Shown here: one piece after another, positions 5,792 through 15,045 of the stretch
How the letters are laid out: the number at the start of each line of letters is the position of its first letter
Position numbering within the stretch: position 1 is the stretch's first letter
Source of the DNA: RYN-417 sp043745485
Lineage (GTDB): Bacteria > Patescibacteriota > Saccharimonadia > Saccharimonadales > JACDBH01
DNA length: 27,001 bases
Direction of reading: 5' to 3'
NCBI GenBank assembly: GCA_043745485.1
Contig: JAYTSU010000016.1
Location: 1 to 27,001 of the forward strand
Program-made: the position numbers and the translations under genes
Notes under the pieces: model-generated
Database searches by the model: none
What the model saw: the letters and a program-made list of their open reading frames with translations, nothing else
Told to the model about the DNA's origin: nothing

Positions 5792-7546
5792 ATGGCGCGC
5801 GTAATAAAAAAAGCGACGATTCTTAAAAGAATAAGTTTGCTGACAGACAAGCAGATACTTTGGATAATTACAGGCCTGGCACTCGTAACATTTTTTGTGG
5901 GGCTTTCGAGCCCGTTCCAAGGAGATGATAATTACCAGATTGTTAATAACATTCCTGTTCATTCAATTTCCAACGCAGGCACCTTACTGAGCTCCAGTAC
6001 GTTTTATAACGGTCAACAGCTAACAGGGCCTTCGTATCGACCAATGATGACGCTGACGTTTTCACTTATTTACACCTTTTTTAAAGCAAGTCCTTTTGCA
6101 TTTCATATCGTCCAGCTTGCGCTTTATATTGCAGCAGCATACCTACTCTATCTTGTTTTTAAGCGTTTCTTTAAGCCATGGCAGGCCTTATTGTGTGCTC
6201 TTATATTCTTAGTACATCCGCTCAACTCACAGGTTGCCTTTGCCATCCCTTCAACACAAGACGTATTATTTGTTTTGTTTGGCTTGCTGGGGCTGTGGCT
6301 GCTCATGACATATAAATCAATAAAAGGAATTGGAGGATTTGCTGCATGCTTGTTCCTGTCGCTGCTTTCAAAAGAAATAGGTGTGCTTTTTGCATTAGTT
6401 GCGTTACTATATCTTTTCTATTTTGAGCGGAAGCGCATTAAGGTTTTCCTTGCCGTCTTAGTCATCCCAGTTGCTGCGTATTCCGCACTCCGCATTCATG
6501 CTGTTGGCTTCATTCCCGTTCGGACACACATCGCACCTATTGACCGCTTAGATTTTGTGCATAGGCTCTACAACCTACCTTCCGTCCTGCTTTTTTATAT
6601 CACCAAGTTCGCGGTGCCATGGAAATTGTCGACCAGGTATTTCTGGGCGTACCCAAGCTTTACTATGCGTAATACGTTGCTGCCTTTATTAATCGACGTT
6701 GTTTTCGTGAGTGGCTTTGTGTACGGAGGGCTTTGGATTAGAAAGAACAGCAGTAAAAAAGATTTCCATATATTTATACTTTTCGCTGTTTGGGCAGTAG
6801 TGGGGATAGCGCCGTATTTGCAGCTGTATCCAATTGACATGACAGCCAGCCCAAGCTGGTTTTATTTTTCGATGATTGGTGTGCTGGGCATGTTTACGAT
6901 CATCATAAAAAATATCAAAATAAAAGTAGACGAGCGACTAGTTATTGTCGTTAGTGCGGCAGTAATCATCATCTTAGGCATCAGCACGGTTATTCAGGGG
7001 ACATATTACCAAACACCGTATAAACTTGCTAAGCATGACCTGGGTGCGTCAAAAGAAGATTATGCTGCCATGGGTGACATTGCCCAAGGGCTGATACACG
7101 AGGGTAAGTATCATGAAGCCGCAGATTTTGCCGAGCGTTCAATTGATATATATCCGACACTGTTTAACTACCAAAATTTAGGAGTTGCTTTGCAACAAAC
7201 TAGTGATTATCCAGGCGCGCTAAGGGCATACAGCCAAGCGTTACGGCACGGTAGCCAAGCTACAATTTATGAAAACCTTGGCTTGATTGCGCTATATTAT
7301 GGAACTCCAGCCGAAAATGACAAGACATTCCAAACTGCTCTCAATGCCTACCCTCAGAATTTTAAACTGTGGTTGTACCTGGCTATGTATGAAGACCGCG
7401 CAGGGCATACCGAAAACGCCAAAACGGCTATACGAATGGCTATGAAGTACGGCGCAGTACCGGACCAGATCTCCAAGGCAGTTCTTAATAACCAGCCTTT
7501 CGTATTGCAATTGCCAAATTCGGATAAGCCTTTTGTGGTTCAGTAG
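5792..7546 (+). CDS. GT-C glycosyltransferase-like membrane protein with TPRs
   Basis: A 584-residue protein with roughly ten membrane segments over residues 20-405 and tetratricopeptide repeats over about 415-565 (for example EAADFAERSIDIYPTLFNY and GALRAYSQAL). The first extracytoplasmic loop has the acidic motif FQGDDNYQI (Asp45-Asp46) and then SYRPMMTLT, the arrangement of the O-mannosyltransferase-like TMTC/GT39 superfamily, in which the acidic pair acts in catalysis with a lipid-linked sugar. The TPR part could recognise the acceptor protein or partners. It ends with a short beta-like tail. The likely role is glycosylation of exported proteins or envelope polymers; donor and acceptor are unknown. 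No strong ribosome site precedes ATG 5792; the upstream GATAAT (5754-5759) could be the -10. Confidence 0.7.
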   Translation: MARVIKKATILKRISLLTDKQILWIITGLALVTFFVGLSSPFQGDDNYQIVNNIPVHSISNAGTLLSSSTFYNGQQLTGPSYRPMMTLTFSLIYTFFKASPFAFHIVQLALYIAAAYLLYLVFKRFFKPWQALLCALIFLVHPLNSQVAFAIPSTQDVLFVLFGLLGLWLLMTYKSIKGIGGFAACLFLSLLSKEIGVLFALVALLYLFYFERKRIKVFLAVLVIPVAAYSALRIHAVGFIPVRTHIAPIDRLDFVHRLYNLPSVLLFYITKFAVPWKLSTRYFWAYPSFTMRNTLLPLLIDVVFVSGFVYGGLWIRKNSSKKDFHIFILFAVWAVVGIAPYLQLYPIDMTASPSWFYFSMIGVLGMFTIIIKNIKIKVDERLVIVVSAAVIIILGISTVIQGTYYQTPYKLAKHDLGASKEDYAAMGDIAQGLIHEGKYHEAADFAERSIDIYPTLFNYQNLGVALQQTSDYPGALRAYSQALRHGSQATIYENLGLIALYYGTPAENDKTFQTALNAYPQNFKLWLYLAMYEDRAGHTENAKTAIRMAMKYGAVPDQISKAVLNNQPFVLQLPNSDKPFVVQ

Positions 7547-7566
7547 GGCATCTCTAAAGTTTTTGT

Positions 7567-7572
7567 TATACT
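7567..7572 (+). promoter_or_regulatory. -10 box of peroxiredoxin-like gene
   Basis: TATACT placed 39 nt before ATG 7612. Unlike most first genes here this one has room for a leader, and an AAGGAAA site (7601-7607) 4 nt before the ATG. Confidence 0.5.
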
Positions 7573-7611
7573 GAAACGTGAAAGAAAGCAAAAATTAAAA
7601 AAGGAAATCAC

Positions 7612-8160
7612 ATGCGTCTTACCGATGGCCAGACAGCTCCAGACTTTACGGTGAACGACGTAAAAGGAAATCCCGTTTCGCTCAGCACCTATAAAAACCA
7701 ATATGTTCTATTAAGTTTTTTCCGCTATGCTGGCTGTCCTTTTTGCAACATAACACTTATGCGTTTGATTGAGCGTTATGATAATTTTTCTAAAAGAGGG
7801 CTACAGACAGTAGCTTTTTTCCAGTCCAACGACGAAAGTATTGATACGTATGTTTCTGCCAGAAATCCACCATTCCCAGTTGTGGCAGACCCCGATAAGA
7901 CTATTTATAATCAATACGGAGTTGAGTCATCGGTTGCTGGGGCTGCCAAAAGCCTCCTTAGTTTGCCAGCTACGGTTGTTGCAATGATGAAGGGCCAGGT
8001 AGTGCAGGGCAAGATTGATGGTGATGGCTTTTTAATGCCGGCACAGTTTATTATTGGGCCAGATTCCACTGTTGTTAAAGCACACTATGGCACAAGTTTT
8101 GCCGACAAAATACCACTTTTTGAAATTGAAGAATTAATCCTCACAAAAATCACACATTAA
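7612..8160 (+). CDS. peroxiredoxin-like (AhpC/TSA) protein
   Basis: A 182-residue thioredoxin-fold protein of the AhpC/TSA group. The start APDFTVNDVKGNPVSLS and the strand YVLLSFFRYAGCPFC are typical; Cys42 and Cys45 form a CxxC pair at the place of the peroxidatic cysteine, so it probably reduces peroxides or disulfides in the cytoplasm. There is no signal peptide. An insertion around residues 108-135 (VAGAAKSLLSLPATVVAMMKG) is hydrophobic and characteristic of the PRXL2/AhpC-TSA_2-like branch. It has its own promoter and a Shine-Dalgarno site. The electron donor is not encoded nearby. Confidence 0.82.
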   Translation: MRLTDGQTAPDFTVNDVKGNPVSLSTYKNQYVLLSFFRYAGCPFCNITLMRLIERYDNFSKRGLQTVAFFQSNDESIDTYVSARNPPFPVVADPDKTIYNQYGVESSVAGAAKSLLSLPATVVAMMKGQVVQGKIDGDGFLMPAQFIIGPDSTVVKAHYGTSFADKIPLFEIEELILTKITH

Positions 8161-8182
8161 AAGAGTGCTTGCACTGTTCTAG

Positions 8183-8188
8183 TATAAT
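8183..8188 (+). promoter_or_regulatory. -10 box of GAF-protein gene
   Basis: TATAAT, 40 nt before ATG 8229, leaving an A-rich leader. It lies inside the longer open frame that begins at 8169, which argues against that upstream start. Confidence 0.45.
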
Positions 8189-8228
8189 TACTTACGAAAG
8201 AATAAAAAATAAAAAGAAAGAAAATATC

Positions 8229-8876
8229 ATGATTGCTCCGGCAAAACCGCTTAACGAAGTACAGCGACTGTCAACACTCAACCAGCTAGACTTAATAAAC
8301 GGTAAAAGTGAAGAGCGCTTTGACCGTATAACCCGCGTCGTTGCAGTTTTGTTTGGCGTTCCAGTTGCCATGGTAAACCTTATTGCTGATGATATACAGG
8401 TTAGTAAATCATGTTTTGGGATTGAATCTGGTCTTGAAATGGATAGAAGCGTATCCTTCTGTGGCCATACAATTTTATCTGATGAGCCGTTGATTATAAG
8501 AGATACGCTGGAGGACGAGAGATTTAGGGATAATCCAAATGTTACTGGGGGGCTAAAAATTCGAGCCTACTTGGGTGTGCCGCTCCGAGCTATAGATGGT
8601 ACACATCCCGGCGCCCTCTGTCTTATAGACGTTAAGCCTCGTGAATTTACTGACGAAGAGGTAACGCTGCTTAAAGATCTATCATCGTGGGCGGAAATTG
8701 AACTAAATTCTAGCCAGTTACGTGAGGCGTTAGATCAAGTTAATAAGTCAAAAGTGGACATGGAAAACCAGCTATCTGAGGTCAAACGTTTGAATGAACT
8801 TATGGTTGGGCGTGAGCTTAAAATGGTAGAGATGAAAAAACAGATCAAAGACTTAACAGCAAAAGATGCATCTTAA
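8229..8876 (+). CDS. GAF-domain sensor protein with coiled coil
   Basis: Residues about 15-160 form a GAF domain: FDRITRVVAVLFGVPVAMVN, then SFCGHTIL, IIRDTLEDERF, and YLGVPLR with GALCLIDVKPREF. This is the form common in stand-alone bacterial GAF proteins and in the N-termini of cyclases and kinases. Residues 165-215 form a charged coiled coil with no output domain, so the protein must act through a partner. The large histidine kinase gene lies convergently 26 bp away, which hints at common signalling but does not prove it. The longer frame from ATG 8169 includes the -10 box; ATG 8229 gives 215 residues and is preferred. Confidence 0.78.
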   Translation: MIAPAKPLNEVQRLSTLNQLDLINGKSEERFDRITRVVAVLFGVPVAMVNLIADDIQVSKSCFGIESGLEMDRSVSFCGHTILSDEPLIIRDTLEDERFRDNPNVTGGLKIRAYLGVPLRAIDGTHPGALCLIDVKPREFTDEEVTLLKDLSSWAEIELNSSQLREALDQVNKSKVDMENQLSEVKRLNELMVGRELKMVEMKKQIKDLTAKDAS

Positions 8877-8902
8877 AAGCGCTTAGAAAATCTGTCCCAT
8901 TT

Positions 8903-11311
8903 TTATGGTTTATTGAGAGCAGGGATCTCAATTGTAAATGTTGAACCCTTATCTAGTTCTGAATGGCTCATATAAATTTTGCCTCCCATTCCTTCGATGA
9001 TCAGCTTGGAAATGTATAATCCAAGGCCTGTTGAGCGAGTTGAGTCTCGAGTAAGGATGTTGTTGCTGGCTTGCTGGAATTTACGGAATAGCAAGCTACG
9101 ACTCTCCGCAGGAATGCCCTTGCCTGTGTCAGTGACATCTATGAATATGTAAGAATCTTTTTGGTGCATAGATATAGTTACGCCACCTTTTTCTGTAAAC
9201 TTGCAGGCGTTGCCGACAAGGTTTATGATTGTTTGTTTCAGGCGGTCACGGTCGGCATGAACTAACGGCAAAGTTGTCTCTGGTTTATCTATTTTAATGT
9301 ATAAGGTAGGGTTTACTTCGCCTGCCTTGAATTCCGCAGCAACTTCTTCAACCAGATCGTTGATTTCAAAATCACTGAGCTGGAATGATATCTTTCCTTG
9401 TTCAAGCCGTGACGTGTCCAAGAAATCATTAACGATAGTTATAAGACGAATACTTGAGTCATGGATGTCATCAACCATGTCTTTTAGGTCAGGATCTGAT
9501 AGTTGCTCTTTATAATATTCTTTTATCATTTGGGTATTACCTCTAATTGCAGTCAGCGGCGTTCGAAGTTCGTGGGAAGCAATTGAGAAAAACTCGTCGC
9601 GTGAGCGCTCTATAGCTTTGGCCTCGGTGATGTCTTCCACTAGAACTACCGCTCCAAGAGATTTGGCATTATTATCTTCCTCAAAAATGGGGGCTATAAA
9701 TATACGAATGGCTTTATCATCTATTTGTAGATTATCTTTGGTAATATTTTCACCGTTTTTAAAGCATATATCCAGTGCCTCTTTTATGTCAAAAGAATCC
9801 TTTAGTCGTAGAGCCAAATGTTCAAGCCCAGGAACGATAGTATCATCACTATTATTAACAATGGTCCGGTATGCACCGTTTGCGGTCAATAATTTTTTAT
9901 TGGTGTCGATAATAATAAATCCGATGTCGAGGCTATTAATTGACGCCTGAAGACGGCTGCGTTCAATCCGTACTTCCATGGTTCGTTCCGCAACTTTTTT
10001 CTCGACCCCTTCTTTTTCTTGTTGTAGCTGTTCGCTTAGGATGCGCGAATCCTCCAGTAGGTTTAGCATGGCTTGTTGCTGGTCCCGATAGTTTGTGTTT
10101 GCCGCTTCAAGCTCAAGATTGGTCTTTTTGTCACGGTATGTGAACTGTTTAACTTTGGATATATCTGTAACTACAAACACGTAAGCTGGAACAGCTCCTT
10201 CTAGACGTGCAACAGATAAATTAATCGCAACCCTGGCATTAGACTTGCTGATCATGTATATGTCATCAATCGTAGCCGTTTTGGATAGGGACAACTGTTC
10301 TTTAAAAGACTTTTCTATACTTTCGTAATTCGTTTTTTCAAAAAGTTTTTCAACGTCGTTTTGGTTGAGCGTCTCATTATCGTAGCCGCTGAGTATTAGT
10401 CCATAGCGATTAACCATTTGGATTTTAAAATCAGTATCTGTAATAAAAATTCCTTCGTTAAGTGTGTCAAAGATGTCGGCTGCCAGTACAGAGAAATCGA
10501 GGGAGAACGTATCATAACGGTAGATAGCATAAATGACACCAAGCGGTAATACTGATTGAAATAAGAGCGCTAACGGCAAAATATTAATCCCCAAATAACG
10601 AGGAAGGACGTCAACGATTAAGGCACCAGCAAGCGCCGTCCCCGCACATACGATAATAATCTTTGACTGCTGTCTTTCTTCTTTTGTAATGCTTGCATAG
10701 TAAAAGATGACGAACTTTAAAATACCAAGTAAGACGATTACCCCAAGCCAAAGTGTTAATAGAACAAAAGTTGTTGATAGTGGCTGGTCATAGCCCCAAG
10801 GACCACGGCTTTTTATGATTAATTCTGTTGTGAAATCTTTTAAGACAAAAGTAACCAAGACCACACCACCAGCAAGTAATAAAGCAGGTAATAAAGCATC
10901 GCGCTGATTATGCTTCTTGTTTGTGTAAAAATAAGCAAACATATAGAAGCCCGTAGAAATCAGCGGAATACCGACGAGCCCAAGTCGTGACCAAAACAAA
11001 GCTTGTTCTGGGGTGGTAGCCAGACGTTCAAGACCCTGACCTATCCCAAGCAAAATAATGCCGATGATAGAAACAGATAACCACAACCTTGCATTAAAAT
11101 GTCCTTTTCTGACATAGAGAGCTGCTAAAAGTACACTATTAAGGAGAACACCAAATACAGACAGCAATACATAAGTATTCATTCTAAAAACAAAATAGGT
11201 TGGGTACAGGCTACTAACCTGCATAGTCGCAAAAATGATAAACAGGATAGTGGCAAGAGTTGCGACAACACGGTAAGGAGGCCACTGTAGCTTTGTGCTT
11301 TTTTGAGCCAT
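8903..11311 (-). CDS. 7TM-PAS-PAS sensor histidine kinase
   Basis: An 802-residue membrane histidine kinase. Residues 15-265 hold about eight hydrophobic helices resembling the HisKA_7TM input domain (for example FWSRLGLVGIPLISTGFYMF). PAS 1 spans about 278-390, a coiled coil 395-450, PAS 2 about 455-565. The HisKA motif SHELRTP gives phospho-acceptor His580. The ATPase domain is complete: N box NLVGNACKF (697-705), G1 DTGKG (728-732), G2 TGLGL (761-765). No receiver domain is attached. The lone receiver protein at 15676-16281 is a candidate partner by proximity only. The ligand of the membrane part is unknown. No clear ribosome site precedes the ATG. Confidence 0.9.
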   Translation of the reverse strand: MAQKSTKLQWPPYRVVATLATILFIIFATMQVSSLYPTYFVFRMNTYVLLSVFGVLLNSVLLAALYVRKGHFNARLWLSVSIIGIILLGIGQGLERLATTPEQALFWSRLGLVGIPLISTGFYMFAYFYTNKKHNQRDALLPALLLAGGVVLVTFVLKDFTTELIIKSRGPWGYDQPLSTTFVLLTLWLGVIVLLGILKFVIFYYASITKEERQQSKIIIVCAGTALAGALIVDVLPRYLGINILPLALLFQSVLPLGVIYAIYRYDTFSLDFSVLAADIFDTLNEGIFITDTDFKIQMVNRYGLILSGYDNETLNQNDVEKLFEKTNYESIEKSFKEQLSLSKTATIDDIYMISKSNARVAINLSVARLEGAVPAYVFVVTDISKVKQFTYRDKKTNLELEAANTNYRDQQQAMLNLLEDSRILSEQLQQEKEGVEKKVAERTMEVRIERSRLQASINSLDIGFIIIDTNKKLLTANGAYRTIVNNSDDTIVPGLEHLALRLKDSFDIKEALDICFKNGENITKDNLQIDDKAIRIFIAPIFEEDNNAKSLGAVVLVEDITEAKAIERSRDEFFSIASHELRTPLTAIRGNTQMIKEYYKEQLSDPDLKDMVDDIHDSSIRLITIVNDFLDTSRLEQGKISFQLSDFEINDLVEEVAAEFKAGEVNPTLYIKIDKPETTLPLVHADRDRLKQTIINLVGNACKFTEKGGVTISMHQKDSYIFIDVTDTGKGIPAESRSLLFRKFQQASNNILTRDSTRSTGLGLYISKLIIEGMGGKIYMSHSELDKGSTFTIEIPALNKP

Positions 11312-11527
11312 ATTCTATAAACCCGCTGATGTAGGTAAGTAGCGTAGAAGGTGAAATTCGGTGGTATTTTGGCGCACCCTAGTTGTCTCCGAGGTTGGTA
11401 GTAATAAATTAACCATTAGCATTATAGTATATGACCCATGAAGTCATTACAATCTATATATGGGGTAGATCATGTCGTGTGGTATGAAGTGAGGCCACTT
11501 CGCGTAAGCAGTTTCCTTATGAGTGAT
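11312..11527. other. intergenic stretch between divergent units
   Basis: No supported ORF. It must hold the promoter of the histidine kinase (minus strand) and perhaps that of the envelope cluster. Several TA-rich boxes (for example TATAGT near 11435) are possible -10 elements but none is convincing. Confidence 0.3.
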
Positions 11528-11590
11528 TTAGCTGTAAAATAACCTACAGCTAACAAAACACCTAAAGTGTTATCGTTATCAGGTTATTTT
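11528..11590 (+). promoter_or_regulatory. overlapping alternative hairpins, leader of envelope cluster
   Basis: Hairpin 1: TTAGCTGTA (11528-11536) / TACAGCTAA (11545-11553), perfect 9 bp. Hairpin 2: AAAATAACCT (11536-11545) / AGGTTATTTT (11581-11590), perfect 10 bp, enclosing AACAC/GTGTT around a small loop. They share bases 11536-11545 and cannot both form, as in attenuators and riboswitches; a DNA operator is the alternative. They lie 58 nt before the small membrane-protein gene. Confidence 0.45.
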
Positions 11591-11647
11591 CAGGTCTATT
11601 GTCTTAAACTATTTTTAATAGTAATGTCGTAATCGGAGGATTCCTTA

Positions 11648-11815
11648 ATGCATCATTTATTCAATTTCGCCTACCTGGATGCAGGGACGGGAAGCATGGT
11701 CATACAGTCTATTATTGGCATTGCAGCCGGTGTTGGATTATTTGGACGGAAAGCGTTGACTTCAATCCGAACGCGCAAGAAAAATAAAGATTCTGACGAC
11801 GAAAAAGACGTATAA
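11648..11815 (+). CDS. 55-residue membrane protein, YLDAGTGS type
   Basis: Sequence begins MHHLFNFAYLDAGTGSMVIQ, continues with one membrane helix (about residues 17-32, SMVIQSIIGIAAGVGL) and ends in a Lys/Asp/Glu-rich cytoplasmic tail. Small proteins with a Y-L-D-x-G-T/S-G-S start before a single helix are familiar as unnamed bacterial proteins often next to envelope-modification genes; I know no established function. A clear GGAGGA site (11636-11641) lies 6 nt before the ATG. The next gene begins 9 nt after its stop, so the two are probably co-transcribed. Confidence 0.75.
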   Translation: MHHLFNFAYLDAGTGSMVIQSIIGIAAGVGLFGRKALTSIRTRKKNKDSDDEKDV

Positions 11816-11816
11816 T
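11811..11816 (+). promoter_or_regulatory. possible internal -10 box
   Basis: TATAAT overlaps the stop codon of the small membrane protein and lies 8 nt before ATG 11825, which has no Shine-Dalgarno site. It could start a leaderless transcript for the methyltransferase. Confidence 0.4.
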
Positions 11817-11824
11817 AGTCAGTT

Positions 11825-13213
11825 ATGCGGATAAGCCCATTAGCCAGTTCATACCGTGACCCTGCGGGATTTGTCTTTGAATTGGACGGCACAGTGTACC
11901 GCCAGATCAATAATGTTGCCCAAGCGGAGTTTGAGCTTTTTAATTCTTCTGGTTTGTACGATGTTTTAGTGACTAAGAAATACTTAATTCCTCACATCGA
12001 AGTAAAAAATCTAAAAGGTATTAAAGATGACGCTGAACGCTTTGTTATCATAAAGCCGGAGCAGATTCCGTTTATATCGTACCCGTATGAGTGGTCATTT
12101 CCACAGCTACGGGATGCAGCACTCTTAACACTTAAAATCCAGAAGCTGGCACTCAAACACGGCATGATCCTGAAAGACGCCAGCGCTTACAACGTGCAGT
12201 TTATTGGTAAGAAGCCAGTGTTTATTGATACCCTTTCTTTTGCAAAATACGAACAAGGTCAAGCCTGGGAAGGCTACCGACAGTTCTGCGAGCACTTTAT
12301 TATCCCTCTTGCACTTGCACATTTTACTACCGAACAAGCCCTAACCATGCTACAAACATATCTTGAAGGAATTCCGCTGAGTTTGGCCATTGGCTTGTTG
12401 CCGCGTAAAGCTCGTTTTAAAAAAGGTCTGCTTGCGCATGTGTATCTACACGAACGTTCACAACGTAAGCACCAGGGGAGTGGCACAGAAGTGGCTAGTA
12501 TCCCAAAGCGTAAAGTAAGTGCTTTTGCGCTCGAAGGTCTCATGTCGAGCTTAGAAGCGTGCGTAGGCGCAATGAGACCACCCAAAGTTTCAACGGAATG
12601 GGGCAAATATTATGAATTTACCAACTATAACAACACAGCCTTTAAAGACAAGTCAAAGCTTGTTGAGGGTTTCTTGGGTCAGCTCAAATCAAAGCCCAAA
12701 GTTGTTTGGGACATAGGGGCTAATAACGGTGAGTTTAGTGAGCTAGCTGCTAAACACGGAGCTTATGTGGTGGCATGGGATATTGATGCGAAAGCCGTTG
12801 CCAATAATTATCAAAGGGATGATAAGTATTCTGATATGATGTTGCCGCTTGTTCAGGACGTTGCCATTCCAAGCCCAGCTATTGGCTGGGAGCTTAATGA
12901 GCGTCAGTCTCTTATAAACCGTGGTCCAGCCGATGTTGTCTTTGCGTTGGCGGTTGTACACCATTTAGCTATCGGGCGTAATGTACCTCTGCCAAAAATT
13001 GCTGAGCTCATGAATAAGATTGGGAAGAATATAATTATAGAATTTATACCAAAGAGCGACTCGAAGGTTAAGCATCTGCTTGCTTCACGTAAAGACATTT
13101 TCCCTGGCTACACCCTAGAAAATTTCGAAGCTGCTATGGGTAGTTACTTCAAGCAAGTTGCTAAAAAACAAATAAGTCACTCAGAGCGGTGGCTCTACCT
13201 GTATACTAAATAA
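11825..13213 (+). CDS. NoeA-like class I SAM methyltransferase
   Basis: A 462-residue two-part protein. The N-terminal half contains YPYEWSFPQLRDAALLTL and then LKDASAYNVQF with FIDTLSF, the conserved sequence of nodulation protein NoeA-like methyltransferases; its order (D-x4-N then ID) recalls a kinase-like fold. The C-terminal half is a Rossmann methyltransferase: motif I VVWDIGANNGEFSELA (about residues 294-309), the acidic residue ending strand 2 in VVAWDID, and ADVVFALAVVHHLAIG as motif IV. It should methylate an envelope sugar or lipid-linked intermediate in the cytoplasm, but the substrate is inferred from neighbours only. The sulfatase-like gene starts on the base after its stop codon. 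Confidence 0.78.
   Translation: MRISPLASSYRDPAGFVFELDGTVYRQINNVAQAEFELFNSSGLYDVLVTKKYLIPHIEVKNLKGIKDDAERFVIIKPEQIPFISYPYEWSFPQLRDAALLTLKIQKLALKHGMILKDASAYNVQFIGKKPVFIDTLSFAKYEQGQAWEGYRQFCEHFIIPLALAHFTTEQALTMLQTYLEGIPLSLAIGLLPRKARFKKGLLAHVYLHERSQRKHQGSGTEVASIPKRKVSAFALEGLMSSLEACVGAMRPPKVSTEWGKYYEFTNYNNTAFKDKSKLVEGFLGQLKSKPKVVWDIGANNGEFSELAAKHGAYVVAWDIDAKAVANNYQRDDKYSDMMLPLVQDVAIPSPAIGWELNERQSLINRGPADVVFALAVVHHLAIGRNVPLPKIAELMNKIGKNIIIEFIPKSDSKVKHLLASRKDIFPGYTLENFEAAMGSYFKQVAKKQISHSERWLYLYTK
13202..13207 (+). promoter_or_regulatory. possible internal -10 box before GTG start
   Basis: TATACT inside the end of the methyltransferase gene, exactly 6 nt before GTG 13214. There is no ribosome site, so either leaderless initiation or translational coupling must start the next gene. 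Confidence 0.4.
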
Positions 13214-14995
13214 GTGACTAAGCATAAGAAACATGTGGCAAAATCTGCAGGAGATAAGCCGGCAGCTACACAAGAGCTACGTCCGCGGCTCAAAGGCCTC
13301 GCCCTCACTAGTGCACACAAAGTAGCCCACACAAGCCTACCAGAGATCGCATTTATCAGTTCTTTTATATTTGGTCACTACCTTTTAAACGCCGATTTTC
13401 AATATCCAAGCGAAGTTATCATCCCTATTTTGTTTTTTGGTGTCATAGCAACAATTCTATTTTATATTTACCGCTTAGGGTTAGGCAGTTGGTTCGCGGC
13501 CCGCGTTGCTAGCCTTATTCTTATATATTTGCTTTATAGCTATAGCTACCTTCCAAAATGGCTCAGCGGTGTAGGCAACGTGCTGCTGCCAAAACAATTC
13601 GAAACGGCATTTGCAAGTGCAACGGTAACGGCTATTATCTTGAGTATCATCTGTGGTGCGATTGGCTACGGCGTAGTTCGAGCAAGTCGTTCAGTGTTAT
13701 TTATGCGTAACCTTCAACTGCACCGAATACTATTATTCGCAGTGCTTTTCATATTTGTAATACAAGGTTTGAAGGTGGCCGATCGGCTAATGATTTTTAA
13801 TCGGCAACTTTCTTACCAAGCACCAACACCGCAGTTTAAGCGTGTAAGCGGCGCGGCCATCACCAAACCCGACATCTATTATTTTGTTTTTGACCGCTAC
13901 GCAAACAACAACACGCTGAAAAAAGTTTACAATTTTAATAACAGCGACCTCACGAGTTACTTAGCAGGACAAGGCTTTGTGACAAACGAAGATGCTCAAT
14001 CAAATTACCCTTTTACAATGCAGTCTATAAGCTCAACGTTGGCCATGCAGTATCATACTGATCTTGGTAAGCTTTTTGGGAACGCCAAATATCAGACAGC
14101 TTTTCCATACCGCAGTATTTTAAATAACCCGCCGATTGCCCAGGTACTCAAGCAAAATGGCTATAGGTATAATCAAGTAAGCTCATGGTGGGATTTTACG
14201 CGTGTCGCAGTCAAAGCTGATGGCAATCCGACTAAGTCATTCCGTCTGCGCGTCTTCGGTAAAAACTTTTATCTGAGTGACCTTACTCGTGACATTGTTA
14301 ATAAAAGCATCTTGTCGCCATGGTTAAAAAAAGGCCTGACGCTGGGGGATATGATGGTTCTCAAATACGACAACGATAACAACCCTCGACAGAACTTCTT
14401 TGCGCAGCAAGCTGCAGTAAAAACTATAGCTATTACTTCTAACGATAAACCACAGTTTACCTTTGCACATTTCCTAGCCCCACATGATCCCTACATCTTT
14501 GACGCAAATGGTTCAGACCCAAGCTATGACGGTGGTCGCAATGACTCGGGCGAAGACGAAACGGTCAAATATATCGAGGAAATCACATACCTAAACACCC
14601 AAATCAAAGAGATGATGGGCTATATTCGTCAGCATTCGCCAAATGCTATTATAGTTATCCAGTCTGATGAAGGCCCATATCCAAAGGAATTCCGCTTTGC
14701 TTTAAGTCCAGGCCATTATTATGATCCTTCTAATTTGCCACTGGCACAGGAACAGCAAAAGTTTGGGGTGCTCGCAAGCTACTACATGCCCGGTGTTGAC
14801 CCAAGTACCGTACAAGAAAATATCAATACATCCGTTAACCCATTTCGTTTTGTTTTAAAGCAGTATCTTGGATACGACGTACCGATGTTACCGGATTGCC
14901 AGTTTTCGGCGGGAGACAAGTATGTGATATATAAGTATCAGAACGAAACGCCGAAGCTGCAGGACAAGCCAGCTAACACCTGTAGCGGATACTAA
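13214..14995 (+). CDS. membrane alkaline-phosphatase-superfamily enzyme (sulfatase-like)
   Basis: A 593-residue protein with about five membrane helices over residues 45-190 and a large extracytoplasmic catalytic domain. KPDIYYFVFDRYA (219-230, metal-binding Asp227), YPFTMQSISSTL (with the Thr nucleophile position), FAHFLAPHDPYIF and IIVIQSDEGPYP are the ordered metal-site motifs of the sulfatase/LTA-synthase-like group. The last is normally SDHG; here His is Glu, which may alter the second metal site. Such enzymes move phosphoglycerol or phosphoethanolamine, or hydrolyse sulfate or phosphate esters, on envelope polymers. The start is GTG directly after the previous stop codon. The basic cytoplasmic N-terminus supports this start. 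Confidence 0.72.
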   Translation: MTKHKKHVAKSAGDKPAATQELRPRLKGLALTSAHKVAHTSLPEIAFISSFIFGHYLLNADFQYPSEVIIPILFFGVIATILFYIYRLGLGSWFAARVASLILIYLLYSYSYLPKWLSGVGNVLLPKQFETAFASATVTAIILSIICGAIGYGVVRASRSVLFMRNLQLHRILLFAVLFIFVIQGLKVADRLMIFNRQLSYQAPTPQFKRVSGAAITKPDIYYFVFDRYANNNTLKKVYNFNNSDLTSYLAGQGFVTNEDAQSNYPFTMQSISSTLAMQYHTDLGKLFGNAKYQTAFPYRSILNNPPIAQVLKQNGYRYNQVSSWWDFTRVAVKADGNPTKSFRLRVFGKNFYLSDLTRDIVNKSILSPWLKKGLTLGDMMVLKYDNDNNPRQNFFAQQAAVKTIAITSNDKPQFTFAHFLAPHDPYIFDANGSDPSYDGGRNDSGEDETVKYIEEITYLNTQIKEMMGYIRQHSPNAIIVIQSDEGPYPKEFRFALSPGHYYDPSNLPLAQEQQKFGVLASYYMPGVDPSTVQENINTSVNPFRFVLKQYLGYDVPMLPDCQFSAGDKYVIYKYQNETPKLQDKPANTCSGY

Positions 14996-15032
14996 GGATA
15001 TATACAATCTTTATAGCCGATACGCGCTACAC

Positions 15033-15038
15033 TATACT
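15033..15038 (+). promoter_or_regulatory. -10 box of TylF-like gene
   Basis: TATACT, 7 nt, ATG 15046, with no Shine-Dalgarno site in between. Confidence 0.5.
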
Positions 15039-15045
15039 ATTTCTT

